A stretch of DNA of 46,122 bases from an uncultured Fibrobacter sp. (lineage in GTDB: Bacteria > Fibrobacterota > Fibrobacteria > Fibrobacterales > Fibrobacteraceae). Shown here piece after piece: positions 30,718 to 38,010 of this stretch (the first letter of the stretch is position 1; the number at the start of each line of letters is the position of its first letter). The position numbers and the translations under genes are program-made. The stretch spans positions 1 through 46,122 of the forward strand of contig CAMHOW010000012.1 of NCBI GenBank assembly GCA_946186895.1, given 5' to 3'. Below the pieces are notes generated by a model, which saw only the letters and a program-made list of their open reading frames with translations, was not told the DNA's origin and made no database searches.

Positions 30718-32109
30718 ATGTACGATAATAGGCTTTTTATTACTGCGTCTTTTGCGGCAATCCTTTCCGCTGCCGCCGTTGCCGCCCCCTTGACCTGGGA
30801 GCAACTGGTGGAGTCCGTAGATAAGGATCCGGTTTACCAGACGTCGGAGAAACGCTCCCAGGCGGCTTCCCAGGATGTGGGAACCAAGTTGTGGGACAAC
30901 TTGGAATTCCGTTACCAGCTGGACGGTTTCAGTTTTGCCAAGCACGACTTTGAACTGCGTCTCAAGCCGAAGTCCTTCGGTATAGGCTCTGCGGACAAGC
31001 GCCAGTACGAAACCCTGCGGGATTACCAGAAAGCCCGACTGGCGGTGGACCGTTCGTACCTGCTTTACGACCGTTACGAGCGGGCGCTCCGCTATGTCAT
31101 CCGCCGGAAGATTGCCGAAATTGACAAGCAGCTCTACCAGGTGAACCTGGACCGCATCGAAGTGCTCCACCTGAAGGCTGGGAGCGAGACCTTCAATTCT
31201 CAGGACCTGATTGTGGCCCTGGAGCAGGAATCCGCCCGCCGTGCAGAACTCCTGGGAGACAGCACCGCCATGAAAGATGCGGAACTGAAGCTCAAGTCTT
31301 GGGTGCCGGACTTCGATTCCGTGGGCCTGGACACCTCGTGGCTCCCGACCATGGATGAACTTGCCAAGGGACTGCAAGACGGTATTTCGGTAAACGAGCA
31401 GTTCCCCGAAGTCATGAAGGCAAAGTCCAAGATGGAATACGAACAGGCCAAGTCCAAGCGGGATTTGGCCAAGGGCAATGACTTTATTTCCCATATCGGC
31501 GTGGGCTATTCCCTGAAGATTGAATCCCTGATGAAAAAGTACAAGGAACTGGATGCCGGCGACGTGGGCCCCTATGGTGCCTACAACGACTATTACAAGG
31601 ATTGGCTGGACAAGACGGGATGCTCTTCCATCAACTGCGACGGTACGGCAGAATTTCTGGTGCCAGACAAGGATGACCGTCAGCTGAAGGACAAGTTCTT
31701 TGTGAACCTGGCCATAAGGCTCCCTTTCTTGGACGACAACAACGGAAACGCCTTGCGCAACCAGGTTGACGAACTGGACGCCGAAAGTGATTACCTGGAT
31801 GCCGTGCGCACCCTGACGCAAAAGGTTTCCCGCCTGTCCGAAGAAATCGTGGCTCTGGTGGCCCAGTGGAAGGTGCAGAAGGACTTTGTGGAGAAGGTGA
31901 ATGCCGGGAACCTCTTTGAGGACTTTGCCCAGTCCGCAGGGGCGGACCCGCTTTTGCTGTTGCGTGCCCGCGAGAGCGCCCTGGAAAGCGACCTGAAGGC
32001 CTTGAAGTTGGAATACGATATCTTTGAACGGTATCTGGTCCTGCTGACATACACGGGAATCTTTGCGAACCCCAATGTGAAAAACCACCTGCGGGAGGGC
32101 CTCAAGTAA
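30718..32109 (+). CDS. TolC-like outer-membrane channel protein
   Basis: 463 residues with signal peptide MYDNRLFITASFAAILSAAAVAA. Mature N-terminus PLTWEQLVESVDKDP matches the family start. Long amphipathic helices dominate (YQKARLAVDRSYLLYDRYERAL; DAVRTLTQKVSRLSEEIVALVAQW), as in the outer-membrane efflux fold. The helical repeats are more irregular than in classic TolC, and an unusual polar insert (about 270-320, with Cys302 and Cys307) lies before the second half. ATG at 30718 has no obvious ribosome-binding site; the gap is filled by a tandem repeat. Overlaps the VTC gene as TAATG. Confidence 0.75.
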   Translation: MYDNRLFITASFAAILSAAAVAAPLTWEQLVESVDKDPVYQTSEKRSQAASQDVGTKLWDNLEFRYQLDGFSFAKHDFELRLKPKSFGIGSADKRQYETLRDYQKARLAVDRSYLLYDRYERALRYVIRRKIAEIDKQLYQVNLDRIEVLHLKAGSETFNSQDLIVALEQESARRAELLGDSTAMKDAELKLKSWVPDFDSVGLDTSWLPTMDELAKGLQDGISVNEQFPEVMKAKSKMEYEQAKSKRDLAKGNDFISHIGVGYSLKIESLMKKYKELDAGDVGPYGAYNDYYKDWLDKTGCSSINCDGTAEFLVPDKDDRQLKDKFFVNLAIRLPFLDDNNGNALRNQVDELDAESDYLDAVRTLTQKVSRLSEEIVALVAQWKVQKDFVEKVNAGNLFEDFAQSAGADPLLLLRARESALESDLKALKLEYDIFERYLVLLTYTGIFANPNVKNHLREGLK

Positions 32110-32927
32110 TGGCCGAAGCCCGCGGTTTTAGCCTGTTGGAGCGTTTCGAGCTCAAGTACCACATTCCTGTGGCATGGGCGGACCGTATCGGCGAATTCAT
32201 TTCGCCTTATTGCGAAGAAGACCATTATTCCCAGATTACGCCGGGACATTTTTACTGGATTACCAACCTTTACCTGGATTCGGACCGTTGGACATTCCTT
32301 GGCTGGAAAAAGGCGAGGCTGTTGGACCGTTTCAACATGCGTATCCGCACCTATGGGGAGCACCCGGCACAAGACGGAACCTTCCACTTTGAAAGCAAGC
32401 GTAAGGTGAAGGAAATTTGCTACAAGAGTCGTGCTACCATTAAGGGGATCAGCCCCGGCGAAGTCTGGAACATGAAGCCCGAGGATTGGCCCTGCAAGAG
32501 CGATACGGACCGCAAGTACCTGAAAGATTTTCTGTACAAGACCCACCTGCATAACGCTCACCCGAGGCTTTTGACCCAGTACAAACGCCGCGCCTGGTTC
32601 GGCCTTCGCGAGGAATACTCCCGTGTGACTATCGATACGGGCATGCGGTTTAGGGAAGAGACTGGTTTTGACTATACCGTAGACCCGCACTATATGCATT
32701 CTACGGGAATTCCCCGGTTCTTCAAGCCGGGTTGCGATGCGGTATTGGAACTGAAGTGCCCCTGTTCCCAGGTGCCCTTCTGGATGATTGATTTGATTCG
32801 CTTTTTGAACCTGCGTCAGGGCGGTTTTTCTAAATTCGGAAATGCTGCCGCGGAATGGTCCCGTGTCTACGAACATCCCAAGGATTTCAAGGACCCGTAT
32901 TGGACTAGGCTCGCGGGAAATTTTTAA
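32109..32927 (+). CDS. VTC-domain polyphosphate polymerase-like protein
   Basis: 272 residues, soluble, a nearly bare VTC domain. The tunnel residues known from yeast Vtc4 are all represented in order: ERFELKYHIP (Lys16), NLYLDS, RIRTY (Arg78, Arg80), FESKRKV (Glu95, Lys97), QYKRRAW (Arg160/161), RVTIDTG (Arg172, Asp176), LELKC (Glu214, Lys216) and SKFG (Lys242). The family makes polyphosphate from ATP; some members may act on other nucleotides or polymers. No SPX sensor domain and no membrane helix, so membrane attachment would have to come from a partner such as the DUF4956 protein. Translationally coupled to the TolC-like gene (TAATG) and 31 bases before the lamin-tail lipoprotein. Confidence 0.88.
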   Translation: MAEARGFSLLERFELKYHIPVAWADRIGEFISPYCEEDHYSQITPGHFYWITNLYLDSDRWTFLGWKKARLLDRFNMRIRTYGEHPAQDGTFHFESKRKVKEICYKSRATIKGISPGEVWNMKPEDWPCKSDTDRKYLKDFLYKTHLHNAHPRLLTQYKRRAWFGLREEYSRVTIDTGMRFREETGFDYTVDPHYMHSTGIPRFFKPGCDAVLELKCPCSQVPFWMIDLIRFLNLRQGGFSKFGNAAAEWSRVYEHPKDFKDPYWTRLAGNF

Positions 32928-32958
32928 TGGCGGTGTGTCCGCAAAAAAGGGAGGCTCT

Positions 32959-34578
32959 ATGCTCTCGAAAAAATGGTCTATAGTAGGTGCGGTGGCAGCC
33001 TTTGCCATGGCTGGCTTGTTTTCGGCTTGTTCCGACAGTTCTTCTAGCAGCGGTGATGACCCGAAGGGCGAAGACAGCGGCTACGACCAGAATTCCACCG
33101 AGGCAGGCGGCGCCTATGTGATGATTACCGAAGTCATGTACAACGCTCCCGAAAATTCAGCTCTTGAATGGGTGGAACTGAAGATTATCGGCGGGTCTGC
33201 CATGAGCGACATGGCCTACTTCAATCTCCATCTAGACGGGGCGGTGACTTATTATTTCCCTGCGGAACCCTTGGATACCAACGAATACATCGTGGTGACC
33301 AACGACCCCGACCTGTTCAAGAAGACCTACAAGGATTTCAAAGGTCGTCTGTTTGGCCCCTGGGAAAAGGACGTAAAAACCGATTCCATCGCCAAGCTTT
33401 CTAACGAAGGTGACGTCATTGACGTGAAGCTGACGGGTGCGGGCGATGTGAGCTGTGCCTTCAGCAAGGAACCTCCTTGGCCGAGCCTTGCCGATGGAAA
33501 CGGCAGCAGCCTTGTGTTTGTGGGCGGAAACCCGAGTCAGGCTAGTGCCTGGGCCGCCAGCAAGAAGACTTGGGGTAACCCTGGTGCGGCTGATGAGTAT
33601 GTGTCTCCCATTACGGTTCGCTTGAACGAAATCCAGCCCTTTGTGCTGGGAACGGATAACGGCTGGGTTGAACTTTACAACTCTGGCGATAAGGATGTAG
33701 ATGTGACGGGCTGGATTTTTGAATCCAAGTACAAGAAAATGGCCTGGACCATCAAGAAGGGAACAGTTCCTGCCAAGGGATACCTGGTGCTCCCGGCTGA
33801 TGATGCTTCTATATTCGGCGAAGAAATCATCTTGAACCCCAAGGGCGGTTCTTATTACCTGTACGAAGTTGTCGATGGCAAGAAAACCGGTGGCGAAGCT
33901 AGCCTGCTTCTTGCGGCCAGCAACCTGAGCAGTGGTATTGTAGACGTGAGCGATGGCTCTACGGCTCAGGGAGCCATGAAGAAGGCTACCAAGGGGGCTG
34001 CAAACGAAGCTCTGAAGGTGGGCCCCCTCTTTATCGACGAGATTTACTACCACCCCATGGAAGGTGGCACGGTGCCGTTCGAATTTATGGAGATTGTGAA
34101 CAAGGCCGATACGGCGGTGAACCTGTATGTGACCAAGGCCGGTAAGAGCAAGGGCTGGAAGGTGGAAGGCATCAACATGGAATTCTCCTCGGGAACGATT
34201 ATTCCGGCAGGGGGCAGGGTGCTGTTGCTTTCGGATTCCTTGGTGAAGGATACGGCTGCTATCCGTGCCGACTACAAGGTTGCAAGTGATGTGCAGATTT
34301 GCCTCTACAAGGGTAAGCTTTCGAACCGTGGTGAAACGGTGGCTGTAAAACAGCCCTTCGATTACGACGATGTGACGCCCGACGAGACTAATCCCGACTT
34401 GAACACTTCTTTGGTGCAGTGGTACTACGACTGGTCTGACGCGACGCTTTATTCCGATACCTGGAAGGGTATGGAAGAAACGGATGGCTTTGGCAAGAGC
34501 CTACAGCGCACGAATTTCAACACCATGGGTTATGAGGCTTCCGCCTGGAAGGTCGCCGAACCTACTGTAGGTAAGTAA
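32959..34578 (+). CDS. Lipoprotein with three lamin-tail-like domains
   Basis: 539 residues from the ATG at 32959, with AAGGGAGG 5 bases upstream; the frame runs back into the VTC gene. Signal ends in GLFSAC, Cys24 lipidated, then a Ser/Asp linker. Three immunoglobulin-like lamin-tail (LTD) units are visible by their opening and closing strands: ITEVMYNAP...EWVELKI (from 55), LNEIQPF...GWVELYNSG...GYLVLPA (about 218-280), and IDEIYYHP...EFMEIVNKA...GRVLLLSD (about 355-430). LTD units are common in bacterial surface proteins, often with CotH kinase domains, which are absent here. Last gene of the DUF4956-VTC operon; a strong terminator follows. Confidence 0.82.
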   Translation: MLSKKWSIVGAVAAFAMAGLFSACSDSSSSSGDDPKGEDSGYDQNSTEAGGAYVMITEVMYNAPENSALEWVELKIIGGSAMSDMAYFNLHLDGAVTYYFPAEPLDTNEYIVVTNDPDLFKKTYKDFKGRLFGPWEKDVKTDSIAKLSNEGDVIDVKLTGAGDVSCAFSKEPPWPSLADGNGSSLVFVGGNPSQASAWAASKKTWGNPGAADEYVSPITVRLNEIQPFVLGTDNGWVELYNSGDKDVDVTGWIFESKYKKMAWTIKKGTVPAKGYLVLPADDASIFGEEIILNPKGGSYYLYEVVDGKKTGGEASLLLAASNLSSGIVDVSDGSTAQGAMKKATKGAANEALKVGPLFIDEIYYHPMEGGTVPFEFMEIVNKADTAVNLYVTKAGKSKGWKVEGINMEFSSGTIIPAGGRVLLLSDSLVKDTAAIRADYKVASDVQICLYKGKLSNRGETVAVKQPFDYDDVTPDETNPDLNTSLVQWYYDWSDATLYSDTWKGMEETDGFGKSLQRTNFNTMGYEASAWKVAEPTVGK

Positions 34579-34601
34579 GTTCGCCTCCGCGCTTTCATGT
34601 C

Positions 34602-34629
34602 ATCCCCGCGCAGGCGGGGATCTTTTTTT
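34602..34629 (+). terminator. Terminator of the DUF4956-VTC operon, made from a palindromic repeat
   Basis: ATCCCCGC-gcag-GCGGGGAT followed by CTTTTTTT. The unit begins GTCATCCCC and ends GGGGATCT, as the dispersed repeats at 40603 and 44733 do, so an interspersed repeat seems to serve as the terminator. Confidence 0.85.
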
Positions 34630-34880
34630 CATCTTGACAGAGCTTCTTTCTTAATATTTCTTTCCCTCGATGTGTACATCCCTCGATCGCTGATTCACTT
34701 CGTTCGACAGCTCTCTCGGAATGCACACATCTCAGTCAAAAACAAGCGGTGATTTTGGCTAGAAACGCTTTTGCTGGCAAGAGCATTTACTTCAGGCGAG
34801 TTCTGTTACTGCAAATGGAAACTCTTGTGACTGTTAGTCCCTGCGAGTTTCCTCCGAGAATCCAAATATTCTATACGCGC
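34630..34880. other. 251-base gap with no gene but several stem-loops
   Basis: No credible reading frame. Visible structure: TCCCTCGAT twice (34663-34671, 34679-34687); GATGTGTACAT / ATGCACACATC (34669-34679, 34721-34731, one mismatch); TCTCGGA / TCCGAGA (34714-34720, 34853-34859); an 11-pair hairpin with a CTGG loop at 34763-34788; and a nested hairpin GGAAACTC..GACT-gtt-AGTC..GAGTTTCC at 34817-34852. TTGACA occurs at 34634. It may be a structured RNA gene or a decayed repeat; no known RNA family is recognised. Confidence 0.5.
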
Positions 34881-34911
34881 AAAAAAATGCGAACCAGGGT
34901 CCGCACTTTTT
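34881..34911 (-). terminator. Terminator after the acyltransferase/CoA-transferase fusion gene
   Basis: On the minus strand GTGCG-gACC-ct-GGT-tCGCAT runs into TTTTTT. It lies 25 bases past the stop at 34936. Confidence 0.7.
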
Positions 34912-34935
34912 GTTTTAGGTGTTGTTTGACCGCTA

Positions 34936-37752
34936 TCAGATTTCGCTGTGGAACATCTGAGCGGCTTCCATGCTGTAGGGGTACGCCGGGTAGTCCGAGA
35001 GTACGGTTGCCTTTTCCAGGTACTTCTTCAAGGCCGGGCGGAACTTGGGGTGGGCGCAGTTGTCGATGATGGCGTGCGCACGCTCGATGACGTTCAGTCC
35101 GCGAAGGTCTGCAACGCCCTGCTCCGTCACAATGACTTGCACCGTTTTGCTGGTATGGTCAATGTGGCTTACCAGCGGAACGATAGAAGAGATCTTGCCG
35201 TTCTTTGCAGTGGACTTGGTGATGAAAATGGAAAGACCGCCGTTCTGGCAGAAGTCTCCGGAACCGCCCACGCCGTTCATGAGGCGGCTTCCGCCCACGT
35301 AGCTGGAGTTGGTGTTTCCGTAAAGGTCCGCCTCGATGATGGTATTGATGGCAATCACGTTCAGACGGCGAATGACTTCGGGGCTGTTGCTGATTTCCAT
35401 GGGGCGGAGCACAATCTTATCCTTCACCGAATCCAGCTTCTCGAAGAAAGCCTTCATCTTTTCCTTGGACATGGTGATGGCGGTAGAAGAAGCCGCGTCT
35501 ACCTTACCGCTTTCAATCAAGTCTACCAGGGAATCCTGCATGACTTCGGAATAGACGGTCAGGTGTTCGAACTTGGACTTCTGCAGGCCAGAAAGCACGG
35601 CGTTGGAAACGGCGCCGATGCCTGCCTGGATAGGCGGCAACGGGTTGCAGAGGCGGCCTGCTTCCACGTCTTTTTCCAGGAAGTTGATCAGGTTCTCGCT
35701 CATCTTGTCGTAATCTTCGTCGCCGGCGGTATCGGGGATGCCGCAGTCGGGAATGTCGCTATGCACAATGGCCACGATCTTGGACGGATCGCAAGGAATG
35801 TAGGGCGTCCCGATACGGTCTGCCACCTTGGTCAGCGGGATAGGCTTGGTGTTGGGGGCCAGTTCCGTCATGTAGATATCGTGGATTCCCTTGATGTTTT
35901 CGGGAACGGAGGTGTTAATTTCCACGATGACCTTGTCGGCGCAGGCCACATAGGCTTCGGTAGCGCCCACAGAAGCAGTGGGAATGATGTTGCCGTGTTC
36001 GTCGATGGAGCTAGCCTCTACCAGGGCCACGTCGATGTGGTTCAGGTACCCGCTGCGGACCCACTTGGACATAAGGCTCAGGGGCATGTCTACATACTTG
36101 ATCTTGCCTTCGTTGATGGCGTTACGTAGGTCGGCGTTGGTCTGGTAGGGCATGCGGCACTTGAGGGCGCCGACACGTGCCAAAAGGCCGTCGAACTCGT
36201 CGCCCAGGGAGGCGCCGGAATAAACTGTCAGGTCCAGCTTTTCGCCCATCTTGGCTCTTGCGGCAAGGGCCTTGGCCACCTTCTTGGGGTAGCCCGAAAG
36301 AGTGAAGCCCGAGACGCCCAGGGTCATACCCTTCTCGATGTAGCTAGAAGCTTCTCTTGAGGAGCGGACCTTGCTCTTAAGGGCCTTGCACTTGATGCGG
36401 CTTTCGAAGGAGTCGGTTTCTACCGGGTCGTCTTCGCAGAACTGGGGTTCCGGAAGGCCGTAGTAGCGCTTGTATTCCACAGGGGCATGACCGCGGCTGG
36501 AGAGCTTTTTCTTGAGGGTCACGGTGATGCCCAGACGTTCCATTTCTTCGGCAATGGCGTCGGCGTACTTGGAGGTCTCGAAGTTCTGCAGGAAGGTGAT
36601 GGAGAACTCGTTTCCGATTTCTACCATGGTGATCATGGGAATACGGCGGATGGCCGAAGTCCAGGACACGTCTTCCATTTCGTTCAGGTAGCCGTGATCG
36701 GCAATGCGGCCGATGTAGCTGAACACGTAGGTGCCGATAAAGGTGGGGTAGCACTTCTTGTAGAAATCCATCCTGTCCTTGAAATCGGGAATCTTCTCGG
36801 CCTCTTCGGTAATGCTGTTGAAAATATTCAGGGTGGTCTTCAGCTGGTCGGGGCTGATAAGGAACTTTAGATCAGAACGCAGGGCCGCACCCAAATCCTT
36901 TTCGCTAAGCTCCAACTGCTTGGGATCCACCGTCTGGAAGGCAAAAGTCCAACCGTTACGGTGGGTGTTTTCCATGCCGATGGCGCTACGGCAGTTCACG
37001 GGGAGGGCTGCCGTAAAGAGCTTGTTGTTGTCGGGGTACATCTTCTGGAGTACCCGTGCCATCATGGCCTGGAATGCCGAGGCGGGGGAGTGGCCGTTGG
37101 CCTTGGCGTAGGCCATGAATTCGTCGCTCCTGACATTCAGATGGTAGCGGGTCATGTTGGTGCCTTCGTAGGTGAAGGCGTCCTTGCCCATCTTGTCGAT
37201 CTCCAGGGTTTCGGGCATGTAGAAAATGTCCTTGTCCTCGGGAGGGGCCTTGTAGACAAAGCCCGGCGTGGTCTCGTAATGCTTGGAGCCCAGGTCGTCG
37301 AACATTCCTTCGCGCACGGTGCCGTCGTTCAGCCAGATGCCGGTGGAATCGTAGGTCTTGCCGTTCTTGAAGGTGAAGTAATAGTACATCAGCGTATCGA
37401 AGAAACGGTTACGGCCCACGCCGTCGGTAAGTCCATGGAAGTAAGAGATCCAGATCTTGTTTTCGATGTAGGATACGCTGAAGAGACGGCCTTCGGCGAA
37501 TTCACCGCCCAAGTTGGCGGGGCCGTACATTTCGATGGCCTTGAAGGGGGTTCCGGCGTCTTTGTACTTGATTTCAGACCCGTTGATGTCCAGGGCGAAA
37601 TTCACCCAGGGGTGAACCTTGACTGCCTCGTCTACGGCCTTCTGCAAAATCTCGCCGTTTACGTTTTCGTTGAGCTGGATATACTGCGTGTTTCCTGTGT
37701 CCAGGAAATAGAAGTAGAGCCAGGCGCAATACTTGAGGGGAGTCTGTTCCAT
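34936..37752 (-). CDS. Fusion: HxxxDG acyltransferase-like domain plus acetate/succinate CoA-transferase
   Basis: 938 residues, no signal peptide. Residues 1 to about 425 look like the condensation/alcohol-acetyltransferase superfamily: SYFHGLTDGVG gives the catalytic HxxxDG (His106, Asp110), and NEFSITFLQNFET near 385 resembles the late strand of that fold. From about 450 to the end is a class I CoA-transferase of the Cat1/AarC type: LGVSGFTLSGYPK (478-490), VEASSIDEHGNIIPTASVG, and IIEADLYGNTNSSYVGGSR with the catalytic Glu807, then MNGVGGSGDF. That half would move CoA between succinyl-CoA and acetate, fitting a succinate/acetate producer. ATG at 37752 has GAGG 9 bases upstream. One uninterrupted frame, so the fusion is not a frameshift artefact. 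The N-terminal substrate is unknown. Confidence 0.85.
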   Translation of the reverse strand: MEQTPLKYCAWLYFYFLDTGNTQYIQLNENVNGEILQKAVDEAVKVHPWVNFALDINGSEIKYKDAGTPFKAIEMYGPANLGGEFAEGRLFSVSYIENKIWISYFHGLTDGVGRNRFFDTLMYYYFTFKNGKTYDSTGIWLNDGTVREGMFDDLGSKHYETTPGFVYKAPPEDKDIFYMPETLEIDKMGKDAFTYEGTNMTRYHLNVRSDEFMAYAKANGHSPASAFQAMMARVLQKMYPDNNKLFTAALPVNCRSAIGMENTHRNGWTFAFQTVDPKQLELSEKDLGAALRSDLKFLISPDQLKTTLNIFNSITEEAEKIPDFKDRMDFYKKCYPTFIGTYVFSYIGRIADHGYLNEMEDVSWTSAIRRIPMITMVEIGNEFSITFLQNFETSKYADAIAEEMERLGITVTLKKKLSSRGHAPVEYKRYYGLPEPQFCEDDPVETDSFESRIKCKALKSKVRSSREASSYIEKGMTLGVSGFTLSGYPKKVAKALAARAKMGEKLDLTVYSGASLGDEFDGLLARVGALKCRMPYQTNADLRNAINEGKIKYVDMPLSLMSKWVRSGYLNHIDVALVEASSIDEHGNIIPTASVGATEAYVACADKVIVEINTSVPENIKGIHDIYMTELAPNTKPIPLTKVADRIGTPYIPCDPSKIVAIVHSDIPDCGIPDTAGDEDYDKMSENLINFLEKDVEAGRLCNPLPPIQAGIGAVSNAVLSGLQKSKFEHLTVYSEVMQDSLVDLIESGKVDAASSTAITMSKEKMKAFFEKLDSVKDKIVLRPMEISNSPEVIRRLNVIAINTIIEADLYGNTNSSYVGGSRLMNGVGGSGDFCQNGGLSIFITKSTAKNGKISSIVPLVSHIDHTSKTVQVIVTEQGVADLRGLNVIERAHAIIDNCAHPKFRPALKKYLEKATVLSDYPAYPYSMEAAQMFHSEI

Positions 37753-37811
37753 CGTTAAACCTCGTTAAAAAATGGACTTGAATTCTTTCGCTCAAATTTA
37801 GAAAATCTAGT

Positions 37812-37935
37812 GTCCCGCTTACGGGGCGTTGCGGGGCGAAACCCCGCAGAGGGGGTAGCGGATGATACGGCTAGATGGCGGGTCGTGGCCCGCCATGACG
37901 ACGTAGCAAGAGCGAGGGGGAGGCGTCCCCCTTGT
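37812..37935. repeat. Composite palindromic repeat block
   Basis: Three hairpins in a row: GCGGGG-cgaaa-CCCCGC (37831-37847); CTAGATGGCGGG-tcgtgg-CCCGCCATGACG (37871-37900), the element also inside mnmE; and GGGGG-aggcgt-CCCCC (37916-37931). The 258-base gap contains no gene. Confidence 0.8.
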
Positions 37936-37996
37936 TGTAGTAAATAATATTTTTGTAAAACACATTTCTGTAAGAATCCCCGATACCTAAAAATTG

Positions 37997-38004
37997 TATC
38001 TTTA
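37997..38004 (+). promoter_or_regulatory. TATCTTTA -7/-10-like box for the TolC-HlyD-ABC-2 operon
   Basis: TATCTT ends 8 bases before the ATG at 38011 and no Shine-Dalgarno is visible. Confidence 0.4.
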
Positions 38005-38010
38005 CAGGCT

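Noticed and set aside
30367..32088. A 573-codon minus-strand frame opposite the HlyD/TolC genes
   Set aside because: It crosses two well-supported genes and their junction repeat and has no domain signature.
34663..34911. 6S RNA, RNase P RNA, tmRNA or 4.5S RNA
   Set aside because: The stem-loops are clear, but none of the conserved sequence blocks of these RNAs could be found, so no family is named.
34749..35069. A 106-codon frame in the gap after the VTC operon
   Set aside because: It runs through the terminator and into the end of the fusion gene, is rich in Cys/Arg without pattern, and has no ribosome-binding site.
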